Source: an uncultured Eubacteriales bacterium (lineage in GTDB: Bacteria > Bacillota > Clostridia > Oscillospirales > Acutalibacteraceae). From it: a stretch of 64,000 nucleotides of DNA. Both the position numbers and the translations under genes were made by a program. The stretch is taken from assembly GCA_900316385.1 (NCBI GenBank), contig ONCP01000002.1, positions 62,001 through 126,000 of the forward strand. The letters run 5' to 3'. The notes under the pieces are model-generated. The model was not told the origin of the DNA. It did no database searches and was given only the letters and a program-made list of their open reading frames with translations. Of the stretch, positions 1 to 8,658 are shown piece by piece. How positions within the stretch are numbered: the first letter of the stretch is position 1; the number at the start of each line of letters is the position of its first letter.

Positions 1-1
1 C

Positions 2-460
2 CTTACCGACGCTATCGGCGATATTTTCCAGCGTTATGCCAAGCTCAGGGAGCAGGAGGGCTACGATATCGAGTTCGTGCCCGACAAGAACGCCTATGTC
101 TACGCTGATCAGATCAAGATCGGTCAGGTCGTGTATAATTTCATCAACAACGCAATAAACCACTGCGGCGACGATAAGAAGGTTATTGTGACCCAAAAGG
201 CGACCGACAAGCGCGTAAGAGTAGAGGTCACCGATCACGGCGCGGGGATAGACCCCGAAAAGCTCAGCTATATCTGGGACAGATACTACAAGGTCGACAA
301 AACCCACAAGCGCGGAGTTATCGGCACGGGACTGGGGCTGTCCATTGTAAAAAATATTCTCGACCTTCACGGCGCTCGCTACGGAGTAAAGAGCAAGCTC
401 GGCAGCGGCTCCACCTTCTGGTTTGAGCTTGAGGTCACGAGAGTTGAAAAAATAAAGTAA
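2..460 (+). CDS. Sensor histidine kinase, C-terminal part (5' end outside window)
   Basis: The reading frame is open from base 2, so the gene begins before the window. The 152 visible residues form the HATPase_c ATP-binding domain of a membrane or cytoplasmic sensor kinase: N box FINNAINHC, G1 box DHGAGID, an F-box-like WDRYYKVDK and G2 box GTGLGLSIVK occur in the normal order, and the protein ends soon after the domain. The phospho-accepting histidine and sensor region are not in view. Box style is of the PhoR/VicK type. No response regulator follows, so a partner is probably upstream. Certain as a kinase fragment; the signal is unknown. Confidence 0.93.
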   Translation, partial: LTDAIGDIFQRYAKLREQEGYDIEFVPDKNAYVYADQIKIGQVVYNFINNAINHCGDDKKVIVTQKATDKRVRVEVTDHGAGIDPEKLSYIWDRYYKVDKTHKRGVIGTGLGLSIVKNILDLHGARYGVKSKLGSGSTFWFELEVTRVEKIK

Positions 461-475
461 AAAACCAAGTAAAAA

Positions 476-506
476 AACTTCCTTCGGATTTCCGAAGGAA
501 GTTTTA
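476..506 (+). terminator. Rho-independent terminator after the kinase
   Basis: A 12-bp perfect stem (AACTTCCTTCGG / CCGAAGGAAGTT) with a short ATTT-type loop runs into TTTTAAT. It lies between the kinase stop and the convergent zinc-ribbon gene and can serve both. Confidence 0.85.
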
Positions 507-522
507 ATATAGCTTATAACTC

Positions 523-1521
523 TCAGAAATTAAGACCCTTTACAAGGGATTCAAGTCCGCGCATAACTACGATCGGCGACGATATAACGAGAGCGATAAT
601 CATCGAGCCGAGGAAAGCGCAGGTCATCATCAAAAAGAAGCTCCAGAAAGGTCTTTTCCCGCCGAGAGCCCTGCTGATGCCGAGGTAAAGCAGGATCCCG
701 AACGCCATAGTTCCGAAGGTCGTGATCAGCGAATACTCGCTCATAAAGTAGCCGATCGTGATGATGTTGATCAGGTTGACTACCGCGACGGAAATGTAAG
801 AGCTTGTGACCAGATTCGCGACGGGCTTGAACTTGGCGGGCTGCTTGAGCGATTTGAAAAATATCATTACAGCAAAGCTGAACGCGAACTGAGTCGCGAT
901 CGAAACCGCGAACGAAACAAGAAATATCTCAAAGTAGCTGAGCGTCATTCCCGTGAACAAATTGCCCACGCCCACAGACAAGCCCCGTGAGGAATCGTAG
1001 CTGAGGGTGGAGCTTACAGCCGAGATGAGCGCGCACAACGGCAGGATTATCGCCCATACGGGCAAAGATTCGTTAAACTGTGCCGTTACGGCGTCGACGG
1101 TGTGACGCGAGAAAAAGTGCTTTATTATGTTGCCGAACTGACGGAAGGTGAAGTAAAACTTCGACGGCTGAGCGTTAGGCTCGGAAAAAACAGGCTGAGT
1201 CGGCTGAGCCTCGGGTATGCTGTACGCGGGCTCGGAGTCGGGCTCGTAAATAACCTCTGCCTCGTCTATCTGACGCGTTCCCGATCTCAGCTCCTCCTTG
1301 ATGTCCTCAAGGATCTCGTCAACGGTTTCTTCTTCCAGCTCTTTTTTTTCTTCCGTCGTTTCCTCAACCGCTTCGTCGGCGGGTTCCGCTGTTTCTGTCG
1401 GAGCGGTCTCGGGTTCGGTATTTTCTGTTACTTCGGGAGCCGTTTCCTCTGCTTCGGCGCAGCTGGGGCAAACGCCGTTTTCGTCGAGCTCGGCTCCGCA
1501 TTTAGCGCAATATCTATCCAT
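523..1521 (-). CDS. Zinc-ribbon membrane protein (Yip1-like)
   Basis: 332 residues. An N-terminal zinc ribbon has C5, C8, C18 and C21 (CAKCG ... CPSC). It is followed by a long Glu/Thr-rich, disordered, acidic linker (about residues 24-105), and then a hydrophobic C-terminal half from about residue 155 with four to five membrane segments, resembling the Yip1/DUF1282 type. The ribbon is probably cytoplasmic. The start was placed at the ATG preceding MDRYCAKCG because GGAGG sits 7 bases upstream; the frame stays open 11 codons further but without a better site. Function not known; many Clostridia carry such proteins. It is a single gene between a terminator and lexA. Confidence 0.75.
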   Translation of the reverse strand: MDRYCAKCGAELDENGVCPSCAEAEETAPEVTENTEPETAPTETAEPADEAVEETTEEKKELEEETVDEILEDIKEELRSGTRQIDEAEVIYEPDSEPAYSIPEAQPTQPVFSEPNAQPSKFYFTFRQFGNIIKHFFSRHTVDAVTAQFNESLPVWAIILPLCALISAVSSTLSYDSSRGLSVGVGNLFTGMTLSYFEIFLVSFAVSIATQFAFSFAVMIFFKSLKQPAKFKPVANLVTSSYISVAVVNLINIITIGYFMSEYSLITTFGTMAFGILLYLGISRALGGKRPFWSFFLMMTCAFLGSMIIALVISSPIVVMRGLESLVKGLNF

Positions 1522-1613
1522 ACATAAACCTCCGTAAGCACATTGTATCATCACAACAGATCAAATACAACGGACTTAACGAACTTTTCAGCTAATTTTC
1601 ATATATTGTTCAC

Positions 1614-2201
1614 TCAGTAATTCCTTACAAGCGAAATGACCTTTCCGAGAAGCGCTACCTCGTCGACGATGATCGGGTCAAAATCGTCGTTCTCGGGCTG
1701 AAGGCGGAAGTGGCCGTCCTCCTTGTAGAAGCGTTTGACGGTTGCGCTGTCGTCAACAAGCGCGACAACGATCTCGCCGTTTTCGGCGACGGGAGTGCGG
1801 TTAACGATAAGAATGTCGCCGGGAAGTATCCCCGCGTTGATCATACTTTCACCCTGAACTTTGAGGGCAAAGAGCGACCTGCCTCTGCCGAGAGTCTTGT
1901 CAACTGTGACATAACCCTCGATATCCTCGATCGCGACGATCGGATTGCCCGCGGCTACCTTGCCCAGAACGGGAACGCTTTTGGCGTTTGTCTCGCCGAC
2001 AACGCGGATACAGCGGTTAAGTCCCGCGTCGCGCTCGATGAGCCCGTGTTCCTCAAGCGCCTTGAGATAGAGGTGGGCGGTAGAGGTGGATTTAAGCCCC
2101 ACATCGCGGCAGATCTCCCTGACGGACGGGATCCTGCCGTCGTCGGCGCATTCCGTAAGATAGTCATATACAGCCTGCTGTTTCTTGGTCAACGGTTTCA
2201 T
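1614..2201 (-). CDS. lexA: LexA repressor of the SOS response
   Basis: 195 residues, normal length. The N-terminal winged helix (about 1-65) binds SOS operators; the C-terminal S24 peptidase domain cleaves the protein when RecA is activated. The Ala84-Gly85 cleavage site (KVAAGNP), the nucleophile Ser119 in GESM and the general base Lys156 in TVKR are all present, so self-cleavage should work. Its own promoter region holds an operator-like palindrome, in line with the autoregulation known for LexA. The dinB-type polymerase gene at about 54 kb is a natural candidate target, although I see no good operator in front of that gene. Confidence 0.97.
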   Translation of the reverse strand: MKPLTKKQQAVYDYLTECADDGRIPSVREICRDVGLKSTSTAHLYLKALEEHGLIERDAGLNRCIRVVGETNAKSVPVLGKVAAGNPIVAIEDIEGYVTVDKTLGRGRSLFALKVQGESMINAGILPGDILIVNRTPVAENGEIVVALVDDSATVKRFYKEDGHFRLQPENDDFDPIIVDEVALLGKVISLVRNY

Positions 2202-2229
2202 AAAATGACCCCCTTAATTACTTGTTTTT

Positions 2230-2267
2230 ATCATAACATAATAACACAAAAAAGTAAACATTTGTTT
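2230..2267 (-). promoter_or_regulatory. lexA promoter with overlapping SOS-box-like palindrome
   Basis: On the minus strand TTTACT (2258-2253), a 17-base spacer and TATGAT (2235-2230) form a good sigma-A promoter. The palindrome AAACAAATGTTT (2267-2256) has five-base arms AAACA/TGTTT and resembles the Gram-positive LexA box GAACNNNNGTTC. It covers the -35 hexamer, where repressor binding would block transcription. Operator assignment is inference. Confidence 0.6.
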
Positions 2268-2405
2268 TAAAGCTTTTCGAACAAATTTTTTAAAAAATTT
2301 TTTCAAAATAAAAAATCAAAGCCCAAAACCGATGTATTTTTGAAATTTCAGCGCAAATTCAATCAAACTTCACACAGTTTTCATATTTGCATGTTTTAAT
2401 ATAAC

Positions 2406-2610
2406 CGTACTCAACAGAACCGCAACTGTTAAGTACGTTCTACCCTCCTCTGTAAGTCGACTTAGAGACTTACGATTTTTGTACCCCTCATTTTCTTTTA
2501 GAACAAGGAAGCGCTGAGCCACCGCAAGGCTCAGCGCTTCTGTCGTTGTGTATATAATCTGTTGTTTTAAAGGAGCCGAACGTTTACGCGTTCGGCTCCT
2601 GTCGTTTTTT
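2406..2610 (+). ncRNA. Candidate structured RNA with its own terminator
   Basis: No gene fits the 419-base gap between lexA and purL. The right half is packed with inverted repeats: a 12-bp stem with one mismatch (2406-2417/2426-2437, 8-base loop AACCGCAA), GTTCTA/TAGAAC (2437-2442/2499-2504) enclosing GTAAGTC/GACTTAC (2452-2458/2467-2473), a perfect 12-bp hairpin (2509-2520/2528-2539), and a last perfect 12-bp hairpin (2571-2582/2589-2600) followed by GTCGTTTTTT. The T tract is better in the plus direction, which suggests a plus-strand transcript; a weak -10 (TAATAT, 2397-2402) lies just upstream. The last hairpin may also stop purL transcription. Bases 2268-2400 are AT-rich and otherwise featureless. 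No known RNA family was recognised. Confidence 0.35.
2571..2610 (+). terminator. Strong hairpin terminator downstream of purL / candidate RNA
   Basis: Perfect 12-bp stem AGGAGCCGAACG / CGTTCGGCTCCT, 6-base loop, then GTCGTTTTTT on the plus strand. On the minus strand the U tract is weaker (TTTAAAA), so it may act in both directions. Confidence 0.75.
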
Positions 2611-2620
2611 GCGGTAATGC

Positions 2621-5600
2621 TTATTTAAAATACTTAACTCCGCTCTCGAAGATGAGCTGATCCTTCGCGAAAGGAACGTTCGCGTAAAGGTTCTCGCCCT
2701 TTCTTTCGCTGTGACCCATTTTGCCGAGGATACGTCCGTCGGGGCTTGTGATACCCTCGATAGCGCATACCGAGCCGTTTACGTTGAACTCGATACTGTC
2801 GCTGGGGTTGCCGTTAAGATCGACATACTGTGTCGCTACCTGACCGTTTTTGATAAGGCGGTCAAGCGTCTCGCTGTCAGCCGTAAAGCGTCCCTCGCCG
2901 TGAGAAACGGGAACGGCGAACACGTCGCCAGCGTTGACGGAGGAGAACCACGGCGACTTGACAGAGGTCACTCTCGTGTACGCCATATGCGAGATATGTC
3001 TGCCGATGGTGTTGAAGGTCAGGGTCGGGTCTGTGGGCTTTATGTCGCGGATCTCGCCGTAGGGAACGAGACCGAGCTTGATGAGCGCCTGGAAGCCGTT
3101 GCAAATACCGAGCATAAGTCCGTCGCGGTTGTTGAGAAGATTCTCGACCGCTTCCCTGACTCTCGGATTGCGGAAGGTAGTGGCGATGAATTTGCCCGAG
3201 CCGTCGGGCTCGTCGCCGCCCGAGAAGCCGCCCGGGAACATTATCATCTGGCTGTTGTTGATAATCTCAACCATTTTCGCGATCGTGTTCTCGATGTCGG
3301 AGGGCTTGAGATTCTTGACGATAAGCAGCTCCGCCTCGGCGCCTGCCTTTTCAAAGGCTCTCGCGGTGTCCACCTCGCAGTTCGTTCCGGGGAAAACAGG
3401 GATAAACACCTTGGGCTTAGCGGTTTTGATCACAGGCGAGCTATTATTCCTTTCAGTACAGAGCGGGATATCGCGCTCCATTTTCGGGCATTCCGCCTGC
3501 GTCGGGAATACCTTTTCAAGCGGCTGAGTCCACTCAGCGCGGATCTCGCCGATTTTAACCTTTTCAGAGTTGATCTCGATTTCCTCATTGTCAGTTACCT
3601 CGCCGAGCAAATAGCTTGTTACGCCCTCGGGAGCTTCTTCGCTCTCGATGATAAGCGAGCCCGAAAGCGGAGCGAACAGCTCGTCAAACGTAAGCTCTTT
3701 TTCAAACTTAAAGCCTAAGCCGTTGCCGAGGCACGCCTTGCATACGCTTGCCGCGGCGCCGCCCTCCTTAACTACGGAAGCCGAAAGCACCTTGCCTTCG
3801 TCCATAAGCGCGTAAACCGCGTCGTACATCTTTTTGAGCTCATCCCATTTGGGCATAAGTGTTTCTCTGTCCTCGGGAACGGGAACGTACCAAACCTTGG
3901 AGCCGACTTTCTTGAACTCGGCGGAGATAGTTTTGCTCGCCTTTGTCATCGCGACAGCGAAGGAAACGAGAGTGGGGGGAACGTCGATAGTCTCAAAGGT
4001 TCCGCTCATACTGTCCTTGCCGCCGATCGAGGGGATACCGAGGCCGAGCTGAGCCTGCATCGCTCCGAGCAGAGCCGCGGCGGGCTTGCCCCAGCGCTCG
4101 GGTTTGTCCATCAGCTTTTCAAAATACTCCTGGAAGGTAAGTCTTGCCTTGAGCGGATAAGCGCCGATCGCGAGCAGCTTCGAAAGGCTCTCTACCACCG
4201 CGTAAGCCGAGCCGTGGAAGGGACTCCAGCGTGAAACACCTGGGATAAAGCCGTAGCTCATCGCGGTGGCGTCGTCGGTTTCGCCCTTGAGGAGCGGAAG
4301 CTTTGCCGCCATTGCCTCCTGAGGAGTGAGCTGGTTTTTGCCGCCGAAGGGCATGATTACCGTGCCCGCGCCGATACTCGCGTCGAAGCGTTCGCTCAGA
4401 CCGATCTGTGAGCAAACCTCAAGGCGCGCCATATTCTTTTTGATCGCCTCGGCTGTCGATAAGCCCTTGAGACAATCGGGACAAGAGGTGCGGTAGCAGT
4501 CGCTTTCATCGGGAGCGGAAATAAACGCGTCGGAAACCTGAGTAACGCCGTTTGTATTCAAAAATTCACGTGATAAATCAACAATGGTGTCGCCTCTCCA
4601 GTTCATCGTGAGGCGGGGGCTCTCGGTGACGACCGCAACGGCTGTCGCCTCGAGGTTTTCGGTCTCGGAAAGCTCGATAAAGCGGTCAACGTCCTTTCTG
4701 TCGAGCACGACCGCCATACGCTCCTGAGATTCGGAGATAGCGAGCTCGGTGCCGTCAAGACCCTCGTACTTCTTTGTGACCTTGTCAAGGTTTACGGTAA
4801 GTCCGTCCGCAAGCTCGCCGATAGCTACGCAAACGCCGCCCGCGCCAAAGTCGTTGCAGCGCTTGATCATCTTTGCTACCTCGGGATTGCGGAACAGACG
4901 CTGAATCTTTCTTTCCGTCGGGGGATTGCCCTTCTGAACCTCGGCGCCGCAGGTTTCAATGGAGCTGAGCGTGTGAGCCTTGGAGGAGCCTGTCGCGCCG
5001 CCGCAGCCGTCGCGCCCCGTGCGTCCGCCGAGGAGCACGATAACATCATCGGGAGCGGGAACCTCGCGGATGACGTTCTCCTTGGGAGAAGCTCCTATGA
5101 CCGCGCCGATCTCCATTCTCTTGGCGACATAACCCTTGTCGTAGAGCTCGACTACCTGACCTGTCGCCAGACCTATCTGGTTGCCGTAGGAGGAATAGCC
5201 CTGAGCCGCGCCCGTGGTTATCTTGCGGCTCGGAAGCTTGCCCTCGAGCGTGTCCTTGAAGGGGACGGTCGGATCGCCCGAGCCCGTAACACGCATCGCC
5301 TGATAGATGTAGGCTCTGCCCGAAAGCGGGTCGCGGATCGCGCCGCCGAGACATGTGGCGGCACCGCCGAAGGGCTCGATCTCCGTGGGATGATTATGAG
5401 TTTCGTTCTTGAACTGAACGAGCCATTTTTCTGTTTTTCCGTCGATCGTGACGGGAACCTCGATGGAGCAGGCGTTGATCTCCTCGCTCTCGTCAAGGTC
5501 GGGAATAAGCCCGCGCTTTTTGAGCGCCTTCATACCGATAAGCGCCATATCCATCAGGCTTACGTTGCGTGTTGTGTCCTTGCCGTAAACCTCGTCGCGG

Positions 5601-6379
5601 GTCTCGTAATATGCCTTCAAAGCGTCCTCGATGACCTTGCCGAGCGCCTTGTTCTCGATTTCTACCTTGTCGAGTCTTGTCAGGAAGGTCGTGTGACGGC
5701 AGTGGTCGGACCAGTATGTGTCAATGACCCTAAGCTCTGTGACCGTGGGGTCGCGGTGTTCGGTGTCGCGGAAATAGTCGCGCGTAAACTTGAGGTCGGC
5801 GAGCGTCATCGCGAAGCCCATCGAGGAGAAGAATTTTTCCATTTCCTCGTCGTTCCATACGGTGAAGCCCTCGATAACTCTCACGTTCTCGGGCTGCTCG
5901 ATCGGCAGATCGAGAGAATCGGGCTTGTCGAGCGAGGCGAGGCGGCTCTCAACAGGGTTGATGAGATAATTTTGGATCTTTACGAACTCCTCGTCGGTGA
6001 TATCGCCCTTGACCGCGACTACGCGCGCGGTGAGGATTTTGCATCTCTCGCCCTGAGTAAGAAGCTGAACGCACTGCTCGGCGGAGTCGGCGCGTTGATC
6101 GTACTGACCGGGAAGATACTCCATCGCGAAAACGCGGTAGCCGTCCTCAACGGGAAGCTCCTCCTCAAAGATCATATCCTGATTAGGCTCGGAAAGAATG
6201 ATGTTCTTCGCCTTGTCAAAGTCCTCTCTCGAGAGTCCCTCGATGTCGTAGCGGTTTACAAAGCGAAGCTCCTCGATCGCACGTATGCCGAGGTTGTGAC
6301 GCAAATCCCACTTAGTCTGCTCTGCGACTACGTTCATTCCGTCACGCTTTTCAACAAATATTCTGATTACATTGGACAT
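2621..6379 (-). CDS. purL: Phosphoribosylformylglycinamidine synthase (single-chain)
   Basis: 1252 residues. It catalyses the fourth step of purine synthesis, FGAR + glutamine + ATP to FGAM. The long single-chain form has an N-terminal PurS-like region, two AIRS-type ATP-binding halves in the middle (for example the segment around NPPTERKIQRLF and the second half around GGKDSMSGTF) and a C-terminal class I glutaminase domain. The glutaminase triad is visible: Cys1093 in GICNGFQ, His1160 and Glu1162 in SHGEGRF. The start at 6379 (MSNVIRIF) follows a GGGGG ribosome site; in-frame codons further upstream lack one. The gene stands alone, apart from other pur genes, with a possible RNA switch over its ribosome site. 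Confidence 0.96.
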   Translation of the reverse strand: MSNVIRIFVEKRDGMNVVAEQTKWDLRHNLGIRAIEELRFVNRYDIEGLSREDFDKAKNIILSEPNQDMIFEEELPVEDGYRVFAMEYLPGQYDQRADSAEQCVQLLTQGERCKILTARVVAVKGDITDEEFVKIQNYLINPVESRLASLDKPDSLDLPIEQPENVRVIEGFTVWNDEEMEKFFSSMGFAMTLADLKFTRDYFRDTEHRDPTVTELRVIDTYWSDHCRHTTFLTRLDKVEIENKALGKVIEDALKAYYETRDEVYGKDTTRNVSLMDMALIGMKALKKRGLIPDLDESEEINACSIEVPVTIDGKTEKWLVQFKNETHNHPTEIEPFGGAATCLGGAIRDPLSGRAYIYQAMRVTGSGDPTVPFKDTLEGKLPSRKITTGAAQGYSSYGNQIGLATGQVVELYDKGYVAKRMEIGAVIGASPKENVIREVPAPDDVIVLLGGRTGRDGCGGATGSSKAHTLSSIETCGAEVQKGNPPTERKIQRLFRNPEVAKMIKRCNDFGAGGVCVAIGELADGLTVNLDKVTKKYEGLDGTELAISESQERMAVVLDRKDVDRFIELSETENLEATAVAVVTESPRLTMNWRGDTIVDLSREFLNTNGVTQVSDAFISAPDESDCYRTSCPDCLKGLSTAEAIKKNMARLEVCSQIGLSERFDASIGAGTVIMPFGGKNQLTPQEAMAAKLPLLKGETDDATAMSYGFIPGVSRWSPFHGSAYAVVESLSKLLAIGAYPLKARLTFQEYFEKLMDKPERWGKPAAALLGAMQAQLGLGIPSIGGKDSMSGTFETIDVPPTLVSFAVAMTKASKTISAEFKKVGSKVWYVPVPEDRETLMPKWDELKKMYDAVYALMDEGKVLSASVVKEGGAAASVCKACLGNGLGFKFEKELTFDELFAPLSGSLIIESEEAPEGVTSYLLGEVTDNEEIEINSEKVKIGEIRAEWTQPLEKVFPTQAECPKMERDIPLCTERNNSSPVIKTAKPKVFIPVFPGTNCEVDTARAFEKAGAEAELLIVKNLKPSDIENTIAKMVEIINNSQMIMFPGGFSGGDEPDGSGKFIATTFRNPRVREAVENLLNNRDGLMLGICNGFQALIKLGLVPYGEIRDIKPTDPTLTFNTIGRHISHMAYTRVTSVKSPWFSSVNAGDVFAVPVSHGEGRFTADSETLDRLIKNGQVATQYVDLNGNPSDSIEFNVNGSVCAIEGITSPDGRILGKMGHSERKGENLYANVPFAKDQLIFESGVKYFK

Positions 6380-6386
6380 AAAAATT

Positions 6387-6436
6387 CCCCCATTGTAAAT
6401 TACCATATTAATGGTATTGTAACATAACAATGGGGG
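6387..6436 (-). promoter_or_regulatory. Nested inverted repeat covering the purL ribosome-binding site
   Basis: The 10-base sequence CCCCCATTGT (6387-6396) has a perfect inverted copy at 6427-6436. Between the arms lies a second palindrome, TACCATATTAATGGTA (6401-6416). In the purL mRNA the downstream arm contains the GGGGG Shine-Dalgarno, so the 50-base structure would hide it. It could be a translational switch or, as DNA, a repressor operator; the sequence does not decide which. Confidence 0.5.
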
Positions 6437-6467
6437 TTTATGTTTCTGTAAGGGAAATTTTTTGAGC

Positions 6468-8495
6468 TTACTTGTACTCTACCGCGTCGATTATAGCTGT
6501 CTGCTTGTATTCCTCAAGCTCGCTGCTGTAATCGTTTTCGGAGCCGAGCAGGTAAATGAAGTCGCCGACGTAGGTGCAACGGTCAATGCCCGAATATACG
6601 GTGTCCGTATCTTTTCCGAACATTTCGGAAGCATACTCGTCGATAAGCTTGAGCTTGCCGTTTTCGACCTTAAAGTTGAGAGCTCCTTCTCTGCTTTCGC
6701 TGTCTTCGGTTTCATCGTTGTAATTCCAGAAGCTGAACGGGATCGCGTAATCGTTGCGCTCGTAGTTTACGACCAAGGCCTTGGGATCGTACTGAACGGG
6801 GGAGTTATAGTCCTTGAATACCATCTCGTCAAGCACCTTGGGATCGGCCTTGTCGCTCACGTCGAACAGAGCGAGCTTCAAGCCCTCCTGAACCTCGAGA
6901 TCGGTGTAGTCCTCGTCCTGGGCGTGATATCCGATACCGAGCAGAGTGTTCTCGTCAACGGGCACCAGCATAGTGGAAAAGCCGCTGATCTTGACCTCGC
7001 CGAGTATTTTGGGGTTACTTGAGTCAGAGGTGTCGATAACGAACAGCGGGTCGGTCTCCTCGTAGGTGATCACATACGCCGTGTCGCCGATATAGCGCAC
7101 AGCCTTAATGCTCTCGTTTTCGGCGAAGGAGTTGGTTTTGCCGAGCTGCTTAAGGTTTTTGTCGAGCACATAAAGCGTGTTGCTTTGGATTCTGTTGCCG
7201 CTGTCGTTTTTGTCCTTTGTAACGGCGACGCGCAGGCAGCCGTCCTTCTCGTCGAGAGAATACTGGTTGTCGATGTAGCCCTCTACCTTGGCGGTCGCGG
7301 TAAAATCGAGGCCGTTGTTGAGGTCGATCTTGACGATCTGTGTTGCCGTTACGGTCGGGAGGATAAGACCCGTGTAGTAAAAATTAACCTCGTCGTCGGT
7401 GGATGTCTTGGGCTTCGGCGCCTCGGGATACTCGTACTGCTTCGCGGTGACATAGAGATTTTCCGTGTTGCAGTAGATCTCATCGGCGGAGCCGAGGATA
7501 GCCTTGGACTTTGTCTTTTTCTCCGAGCCCGCGGTGTCGATCTCGCTGACTACGAGGAAGGTGGATTCCGACGGTTTTTCGGGGCAGTAGATATCGGTCG
7601 GAGCTATTTCGTCGGGCGTCGCCGAATTTGAGATATTGCCGCAGCGGGGATAATCATCCTCGCGATCTGCGTTGTAGAACGAAACTACGTAGATTTTGTC
7701 GCCGATCATTCTTGTGGAGCATACGTCGCCGCTCTGCGCGTAGCTGTCGTTGAGCTTGATGTTATTGATATCCGAGATATCGTAAACGTCGATTTCCGTT
7801 TCACGTGTTGTGTTGCTCCATAACTGACTGACCGCTATGACCTTGTTATCGTGCAGATAAAAATCGTTAAAAAACCTTTCGCTCTTTTTCTTGGGCGTGA
7901 TCGAGGATAAAAGCTTTGATTTCTTGCCCTCGGCGGAGAAAATATTGATCTTGTTATCGCACAGATAGTAGATGTAATCGCCGTCGGTTTTTACGGTGTC
8001 CGCCTCGTCAACGCCCGTTTCCTGAACATATGTGGTGTTGTGAGTCTTTGAGCCGTTCGCGTCGCCCACGTAGGAGGACAGGGCGTTTTTCTTCATCGCG
8101 CCTGAAATGGAATCATCAGCCAAGTCGTTCTTGTAAACGATGTTGCCTTTTTCGTACGTCGTAAAATAATCGTTGCGCTTCTTGGTCTCGTCAAACACCT
8201 TTTTAAGGGCGTCCCTGACCTCGCTCTTGTTGTTGAAGCTCTTGAGACTTGCTTTGCCGCTGAACGAAGCGGGCTTGGGAGTGTTGCCGATAATGCTCGT
8301 CACACCGAACGCCGTGACAGTTACCAGAGCGACCGCCGCGGCGATGGAAAGCCCCTTTACGGCAGTTATTTTCTTTGGCTTTTCGGGCGTCGCTTCGGCG
8401 ATTTTCTCAAGCGCGAAGTCCTTTCCCATATTCTCGGGCGCGTCAACGCCGCTGTTCTCGAATTTATCCTTTATAAAATCCAAATCTGTTTTCAT
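6468..8495 (-). CDS. Membrane-anchored beta-propeller protein
   Basis: 675 residues. A short cytoplasmic N-terminus (1-44) precedes one membrane helix (about 45-69); the rest is extracytoplasmic and matches the secreted beta-propeller family common in Clostridia (Beta_propel type), with repeated blade-like stretches such as GDYIYYLCD, GDKIYVVSF and GDTAYVITY. The start at 8495 gives a sensible amphipathic N-terminus; the frame stays open upstream to 8744 but overlaps the sigma-factor gene. The neighbour upstream on the same strand encodes an RNA polymerase sigma factor, so this protein may act as its membrane-bound antagonist or sensor. That role is inferred from position and topology only. 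Confidence 0.75.
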   Translation of the reverse strand: MKTDLDFIKDKFENSGVDAPENMGKDFALEKIAEATPEKPKKITAVKGLSIAAAVALVTVTAFGVTSIIGNTPKPASFSGKASLKSFNNKSEVRDALKKVFDETKKRNDYFTTYEKGNIVYKNDLADDSISGAMKKNALSSYVGDANGSKTHNTTYVQETGVDEADTVKTDGDYIYYLCDNKINIFSAEGKKSKLLSSITPKKKSERFFNDFYLHDNKVIAVSQLWSNTTRETEIDVYDISDINNIKLNDSYAQSGDVCSTRMIGDKIYVVSFYNADREDDYPRCGNISNSATPDEIAPTDIYCPEKPSESTFLVVSEIDTAGSEKKTKSKAILGSADEIYCNTENLYVTAKQYEYPEAPKPKTSTDDEVNFYYTGLILPTVTATQIVKIDLNNGLDFTATAKVEGYIDNQYSLDEKDGCLRVAVTKDKNDSGNRIQSNTLYVLDKNLKQLGKTNSFAENESIKAVRYIGDTAYVITYEETDPLFVIDTSDSSNPKILGEVKISGFSTMLVPVDENTLLGIGYHAQDEDYTDLEVQEGLKLALFDVSDKADPKVLDEMVFKDYNSPVQYDPKALVVNYERNDYAIPFSFWNYNDETEDSESREGALNFKVENGKLKLIDEYASEMFGKDTDTVYSGIDRCTYVGDFIYLLGSENDYSSELEEYKQTAIIDAVEYK

Positions 8496-8658
8496 AATTG
8501 ATCGCCATAGCCTTTCCGCCCACAAACAGTCATCAAATATCCCTACGGCCTTATCGTGGGCGGATAAGGCGTAAACGGCGGTCAAGCCGTCGCCAATCGC
8601 CGTTTTGCGGCGAACCGAGCGGGAAAAACTTATTTGATCAGCGTAGTTTTCGCGCCGA

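Noticed and set aside
4973..6427. 484-codon open frame on the plus strand opposite purL
   Set aside because: It is a shadow frame that runs antisense through conserved PurL motifs; no ribosome site or family match.
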